Shown here piece after piece: positions 6,122-9,100 of a stretch of 9,100 bases of DNA (the stretch's first letter is position 1; each line of letters starts with the position of its first letter). The stretch comes from Desulfonatronospira sp. Lineage in GTDB: Bacteria; Desulfobacterota; Desulfovibrionia; Desulfovibrionales; Desulfonatronovibrionaceae. The translations under genes were made by a program, and so were the position numbers. A model generated the notes under the pieces. It was not told where the DNA came from. It did no database searches and was given only the letters and a program-made list of their open reading frames with translations. Location of the stretch: assembly GCA_003563255.1 (NCBI GenBank), contig PWSL01000383.1, positions 1 to 9,100 on the forward strand. The letters are read 5' to 3'.

Positions 6122-6270
6122 GTATCTGTTGAGCGCTTTTTAAGGAAAGCAGGGGGCAGGCAACTCTGGGACCCACTTGTCCCAAAAAATGAGTCACTTT
6201 GAGCACAAAATGATGGTCAAGTGGGTCCCGGAGTATCTGTCCCCTGCCTTTCTAAAAGCTAAACAGATAC
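6122..6270. repeat. 149-bp quasi-palindromic element upstream of the GNAT gene
   Basis: The left arm (6122-6179) and right arm (6218-6270) are reverse complements with few changes. Shared blocks, read from the outside, are GTATCTGTT-AGC, CTTTT, GAAA-GCAGGGG, and CTC-GGGACCCACTTG. A 38-bp centre (6180-6217) is the loop. The end sequence CTAAACAGATAC also occurs at 7567-7578. The size, symmetry and lack of coding capacity suit a palindromic MITE or REP-like unit. It ends about 100 bp before the GNAT start codon. Confidence 0.75.
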
Positions 6271-6317
6271 CTGTATCGTAATAATTTTTGTAACTACTTC
6301 ATGTTGCTTTCTGCACT

Positions 6318-6345
6318 TTGGTAGTGCCTCCATCCCCTTTATAGC
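6318..6345 (+). promoter_or_regulatory. Possible promoter of the GNAT gene
   Basis: TTGGTA (6318-6323) and TATAGC (6340-6345) are separated by 16 bp and lie 24 bp before the start codon. Both boxes differ from consensus, so this is only a candidate. Confidence 0.25.
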
Positions 6346-6368
6346 GCACCCCGGTTGAGGAAACTTAA

Positions 6369-7190
6369 ATGAATGATATTCTGCAAGACGTATGTGCTTC
6401 TTCGTTAGTTACCGCTATTGAGAACAACCTGTTTCGATTTTTGCCGTTGTTCGATCTATGCTCTCAGGCTGAAGTTCATGATGATCCTCAGTTGCTGTGG
6501 TCTCTCACTGATATTCCTTTTCCGCTGTTCAACAGCATCATGCGTGCAAGGTTAGCTCCAGGTGATGTAAATGCCTCTATCGAAGCGGCCATAACCCGTG
6601 GGAGGGCTAAAAATGTACCCATGTTATGGTGGACAGGGCCGACCACTAGACCCTCTGACCTGGGGTTGTACCTGGAAAAGCATGGCTTTACCCGTGAAGA
6701 TGACGCGCCAGGGATGGCGCTGGACTTGCAAACGCTGAACACGGATTTTCCTGTACCTGACGGTTTAACTTTTGAGAAGGTCAATGATGCCGAAAGCTTT
6801 AAACATTGGCATCACCCTTTTGCTATGGGATTCGGCATGCCAGATTTTGCGGTTAACGCCCTGATAGATTTGTTCAAGCAGATCAGCTTTGGCAAGCAAC
6901 TGCCTTTTCTCCATTATACAGGTTGGCTGGAAGAAAAGCCAGTGGCAGCAGGTTCGGTGTATTTAGCAGCAGGGGTGGCTGGCATTTATAATGTAGTCAC
7001 CGTTCCAGAGGCTCGACGCAAAGGTATAGGCACACTTATCACTCTGGCACTTTTGAGAGAGGCTCAGCGGGCGGGTTACCGGATCAGCATCCTGCATACT
7101 TCCAGAATGGGGCTTAATGTCTATCGTCAACTTGGATTTCAGGATTATTGCTCGATTGGTCAATATCTGTGGTCACCGGCACAAGCCTGA
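6369..7190 (+). CDS. GNAT-family N-acetyltransferase
   Basis: A 273-residue cytosolic acetyltransferase that would move the acetyl group of acetyl-CoA to an amine; the acceptor is not predictable. The start at 6369 has GAGG 8 nt upstream. The N-terminal half (1-125) is a diverged domain of the kind seen in two-domain GNATs, with P-M-L-W-W-T-G-P near 84-91 and L-E-K-H-G-F at 102-107, which resembles the end of a GNAT fold. The C-terminal half carries the CoA site: I-Y-N-V-V-T-V-P (206-213), then R216-R-K-G219-I-G221 as the R/Q-x-x-G-x-G/A loop, and N250-V-Y-R-Q-L-G-F, the usual motif B ending. All expected elements are present, so it looks functional. It has no same-strand neighbours and converges on the gene at 7594-8793. 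Related repeat elements flank it at 5741-5980 and 7400-7578, with a large palindrome directly upstream. Confidence 0.9.
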   Translation: MNDILQDVCASSLVTAIENNLFRFLPLFDLCSQAEVHDDPQLLWSLTDIPFPLFNSIMRARLAPGDVNASIEAAITRGRAKNVPMLWWTGPTTRPSDLGLYLEKHGFTREDDAPGMALDLQTLNTDFPVPDGLTFEKVNDAESFKHWHHPFAMGFGMPDFAVNALIDLFKQISFGKQLPFLHYTGWLEEKPVAAGSVYLAAGVAGIYNVVTVPEARRKGIGTLITLALLREAQRAGYRISILHTSRMGLNVYRQLGFQDYCSIGQYLWSPAQA

Positions 7191-7399
7191 TCGCATAAAA
7201 TGAACATAATTCATCCATCAAGAGACTTAACAACCTTTTTTCTGCAACTTTTGACATACATATACCTCCACTGCCCTGAGCCCGCGATTTCACCGGCATT
7301 TTTCGACTGTCCGTCTGTCTGCCTTGCAGCTCAAACCAGCATACACAGCGAACATGCAGGTCTGATTTCTTCTTAGTGGACGCGAAGCGTCCGGAAGAT
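7191..7399. other. Spacer downstream of the GNAT gene
   Basis: No gene is supported. A perfect GGACGC-GAA-GCGTCC hairpin lies at 7378-7392, immediately before the next repeat. I find no hairpin followed by a T-run that would be a convincing terminator for the GNAT gene; the T-rich stretch near 7235 has no good stem before it. Confidence 0.5.
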
Positions 7400-7502
7400 G
7401 TAACCATTCAGGGGATCCTGGGTGTTGATTACTGGCACCAGGCCTGGGGACTGTCCTCCGCTTCGTAATTATTGTGCAGGTTCACAAAACTTCGCGTCTG
7501 TA
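7400..7502. repeat. Inverted partial copy of the 5741-5911 element
   Basis: It starts GTAACCATTCAGGGGATCC and continues with GTTGATTACTGGCAC (7424-7438), GGCCTGGGGACTGTCC (7441-7456) and a block ending CGCGTCTGTA (7502). Each block matches the reverse complement of 5815-5911 in the same order, with a few small gaps. The matching second terminus (CCTGAATGGTTAC) is not found to the right, so the copy appears incomplete or fused to the next repeat. Confidence 0.65.
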
Positions 7503-7531
7503 CTTTCGTGTATTTGTGCAGAAAAATAAGT

Positions 7532-7578
7532 GCGGGGGTGCCTGTCCCCATGCCACATGCAAAGCGCTAAACAGATAC
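7532..7578 (+). repeat. GTCCCCATGCCACAT repeat, copy 2
   Basis: GCGGGGGTGCCTGTCCCC, ATGCCACATG and GCGCTAAACAGATAC align with 5935-5980 in the same orientation. The terminal GCGCTAAACAGATAC is nearly the reverse complement of the left end of the 6122-6270 palindrome. It ends 15 bp from the stop codon of the minus-strand gene. Confidence 0.65.
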
Positions 7579-7593
7579 TACGAGACAGAACAC

Positions 7594-8793
7594 TCAATCC
7601 ATTTTCATTCGCTCAGTCAATCTTCTAAATTCTTCACGAAGTTCATTATTCTCAAATGTCTGCGCTGCCGGCAGCTGAATCTGGGAAAGTGCGTTAAAAG
7701 TGCTTAGCCCTTGCCTGATAAGTGTATTCACATCAGAACTGAGTCGAACAGTATTATAGGTGTTTATGGCAACCCTCTTTTCCTGCTTACTGATATTCAA
7801 CGCCTTGGCCACCTGATCCCTATGATCGTTGACTACTTGACGGTATAAAGTTATAACTTCTTTTGTCATCTCATTAGCCTTGATATTGCTTTCAAGGCTG
7901 GTGCGATCTGCTACCTGACGCATCAATAACCTTGCTTCCTCGATATTCTTATCAGCTTCTTTATCAAACTCCCTGAGTCTGGGGAGGACCTCCTCGTTTG
8001 CTTTATGAATAAAATCACTTTGCATTTTTACCGCCAGTTTGTGAAGCATAACAACCATACCATAGTATCTTCTGGCGTACGCAAGATTTTCCCCGCTTTC
8101 CCTGGTCAACTCAGCCAGTTGATTGGTGACAACTGAAACATTCGCAAAAACAATGCTCATAGACATGATATCATCTCCAACAGCTGAGGACAACCAGAAC
8201 TCAACCCCCTCAGGGTCCAGGTCAACTCCTATACCCGACAACAGCCCGGACATTTCGGCTTCAATTTTTCTCATCTCCTTTTGATGAGCCTGGATGGATC
8301 TCTGGTAGGCTGCAATCAGGGCATCAAAATCACCACGTGTTCTGGCCGTCCATTGACGCATGGTCTGGGTGGGAATATATCTTGTCAGTGATGGGTCGCC
8401 TTCAGGTGCTGACAGTCTGGCTTCCCTGAAATCTGATATCCGGTCCTGATCAGAACTGATTGTATCTTCCAGTGCTTGATATCTCTGACGCAACTCAAGC
8501 ATCCCTGGAGTTTCAAGGTGCTCGATAACAGTATCAAGATAGTCGTTAATCCTTCTTTCTACTCTGGATCTGTCAGTTCTAATCCAGGCGCTTTCTCTTA
8601 CCTCATCCAGCCTGTCAAACTCTTCGGTAGCGCCTCCGAGAGAACTGATAACACCAGACATATCAAACTGATATTCAGGGTTTGCAAAAACAAAATTTCC
8701 ATTTGATAAAAATAAAAATAGTGCCCATATAAAAATAATTTTTTTAAACAGACTAAATTTTTGAACAATGATTTTACATTTAAACAGTTTCAT
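7594..8793 (-). CDS. Secreted helical (coiled-coil) protein of unknown function
   Basis: A 399-residue exported protein, probably periplasmic. The start at 8793 is preferred because it gives a good signal peptide: basic residues 2-18, hydrophobic core 19-34, then V-F-A|N-P cleavage near 37/38. A frame to 8925 would add 44 residues, partly encoded by the 28-bp repeat at 8840-8867. Only a weak GAG ribosome site precedes 8793. The mature part is almost all helical and charged. There is a first coiled-coil region at about 95-125, a second at 153-185, then a conserved-looking stretch G-V-E-F-W-L-S-S-A-V-G-D-D-I (196-209), E-L-T-R-E-S-G-E (228-235) and A-R-R-Y-Y-G-M (240-246). Another long helical part runs over 265-345, and R-E-E-F-R-R-L lies near the C-terminus. 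There are no catalytic motifs, no lipobox and no later membrane segment. I cannot name a family. It converges with the GNAT gene and has no partner in view. Confidence 0.85.
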   Translation of the reverse strand: MKLFKCKIIVQKFSLFKKIIFIWALFLFLSNGNFVFANPEYQFDMSGVISSLGGATEEFDRLDEVRESAWIRTDRSRVERRINDYLDTVIEHLETPGMLELRQRYQALEDTISSDQDRISDFREARLSAPEGDPSLTRYIPTQTMRQWTARTRGDFDALIAAYQRSIQAHQKEMRKIEAEMSGLLSGIGVDLDPEGVEFWLSSAVGDDIMSMSIVFANVSVVTNQLAELTRESGENLAYARRYYGMVVMLHKLAVKMQSDFIHKANEEVLPRLREFDKEADKNIEEARLLMRQVADRTSLESNIKANEMTKEVITLYRQVVNDHRDQVAKALNISKQEKRVAINTYNTVRLSSDVNTLIRQGLSTFNALSQIQLPAAQTFENNELREEFRRLTERMKMD

Positions 8794-8839
8794 TTTTGAA
8801 GTTCTCACTTGTTGGATAAACAACACATAACAGGTATCA

Positions 8840-8867
8840 AAACTAAGGCGGGCTATGCCCGCAACCC
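8840..8867 (-). repeat. 28-bp inverted repeat, right copy
   Basis: Exact reverse complement of 285-312, with core hairpin GCGGGC-TAT-GCCCGC (8848-8862). It lies 46 bp upstream of the start codon at 8793, where it could overlap the -35 region of that gene (a weak TTGATA is at 8835-8840 on the minus strand). Confidence 0.85.
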
Positions 8868-9037
8868 GTTTTTTCTCACGCAAAGGCGCGAAGATCGCCA
8901 AGGAAGACAGGATAATTTTTTTCACTTGTCACTCGTTTCTCGTGACAGATGAAAAGGCAGCCTTGTCCAAAACCGTGTACCGGTTTTGGACAATACCTCT
9001 GCTTCGCCTCTTAAACTTTGCGTACTTTGCCTGCCCA
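8868..9037. other. Non-coding spacer with a 13-bp perfect palindrome
   Basis: No gene is seen. TTGTCCAAAACCG (8963-8975) and CGGTTTTGGACAA (8981-8993) form a perfect 13-bp hairpin around TGTAC. A shorter inverted repeat, TGTCAC...GTGACA, lies at about 8926-8946. The stretch CTCACGCAAAGGCGCGAAG after 8875 is of a simple-repeat type. On the minus strand this is the leader of the 7594-8793 gene, with no strong promoter visible. Confidence 0.55.
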
Positions 9038-9080
9038 GTTGAATTGCTCGAAGAGCAAGCCCGAAGGGCATTCAACCGGG
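9034..9080. repeat. Three-way-junction palindromic element, copy 2
   Basis: An outer stem CCC-A-GTTGAAT (9034-9044) pairs with ATTCAAC-C-GGG (9070-9080), one A-C mismatch. It encloses TTGCTC-GAA-GAGCAA (9044-9058) and GCCC-GAA-GGGC (9059-9069) back to back. This is the same core and orientation as 146-179. The sequence runs on to the window edge with CCTGCCACGC, also found at 231-240, so the element may extend beyond 9100. Confidence 0.65.
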
Positions 9081-9100
9081 GCGGCTGGCCTGCCACGCGC

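Noticed and set aside
7114..7407. Minus-strand open frame of 97 codons overlapping the GNAT 3' end
   Set aside because: It is antisense to the GNAT gene and then runs through a spacer and a hairpin, with no protein-like pattern.
4217..7578. CRISPR array or integron attC sites
   Set aside because: The repeats are irregularly spaced, in both orientations and have no uniform spacers. The motif lacks the GTTRRRY core and paired boxes of attC, and neither cas nor integrase genes are present.
8794..8925. 44-residue N-terminal extension of the helical protein
   Set aside because: It would bury the signal peptide inside the protein and translate the 28-bp repeat; the start at 8793 is far better.
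1..9100. tRNA, rRNA, or an intact transposase, recombinase or phage gene
   Set aside because: No such signature was found in any frame or strand; mobility of the repeats is inferred only from their structure.

Overview
The window looks like an accessory or low-density stretch of a Gram-negative bacterial chromosome. The base composition is near 48-50% GC. There are Sec-type signal peptides, a PAS-sensor remnant of the sort that is very abundant in sulfate-reducing Desulfobacterota, and intergenic DNA full of short palindromes. A Desulfobacterales-like (deltaproteobacterial) host is my best guess. That is an inference from style, not from a marker gene.

Layout. 1-341 is non-coding and palindrome-rich. 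342-3236 (minus strand) holds two probably linked genes: a multi-pass membrane protein (2247-3236) and, downstream of it, a secreted protein (342-2141). The latter joins a DUF4412/LolA-like N-terminal region to a C-terminal beta-sandwich like the accessory domain of GH32 levanases. 3346-4053 (minus) is a decayed PAS-domain signalling gene with two frameshifts, a nonsense codon and a lost 3' end. 4217-4698 is a mosaic of repeats, stacked stem-loops and an unidentified coding remnant. 4700-5473 (minus) is an intact short-chain dehydrogenase/reductase. 5474-6368 is about 900 bp of non-coding DNA with several palindromic or terminal-inverted-repeat elements. 6369-7190 (plus) is a GNAT acetyltransferase. 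7191-7593 is another repeat-bearing spacer. 7594-8793 (minus) encodes a secreted, mostly helical protein of unknown function. 8794-9100 is non-coding and mirrors the left edge of the window.

The genes do not form one pathway. Only 342-2141 and 2247-3236 look like an operon (same strand, 105 bp apart, both with strong Shine-Dalgarno sequences). The SDR, the GNAT gene and the helical protein gene each stand alone between repeats.

The most unusual content is the repeat landscape. (i) A motif close to GTAACCATTCAGGGG recurs in both orientations between 4217 and 7418 and touches the ends of the SDR gene and of a coding remnant. (ii) An element at 5741-5911 has this motif at both ends and recurs in inverted, partial form at 7400-7502, so the GNAT gene sits between the copies. 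(iii) A 149-bp quasi-palindrome lies directly upstream of the GNAT gene. (iv) A perfect 28-bp repeat occurs inverted at 285-312 and 8840-8867. (v) Six perfect mini-hairpins with unrelated stems all have a C-GAA-G or C-GTA-G triloop. Several are packed pairwise inside an outer stem to make near-seamless three-way junctions. GNA triloops closed by C-G are known to be exceptionally stable in single-stranded DNA, so these elements may be built to fold as ssDNA, for instance as substrates of a Y1-type (REP/RAYT or IS200/IS605-like) transposase encoded elsewhere. No such enzyme is in this window.
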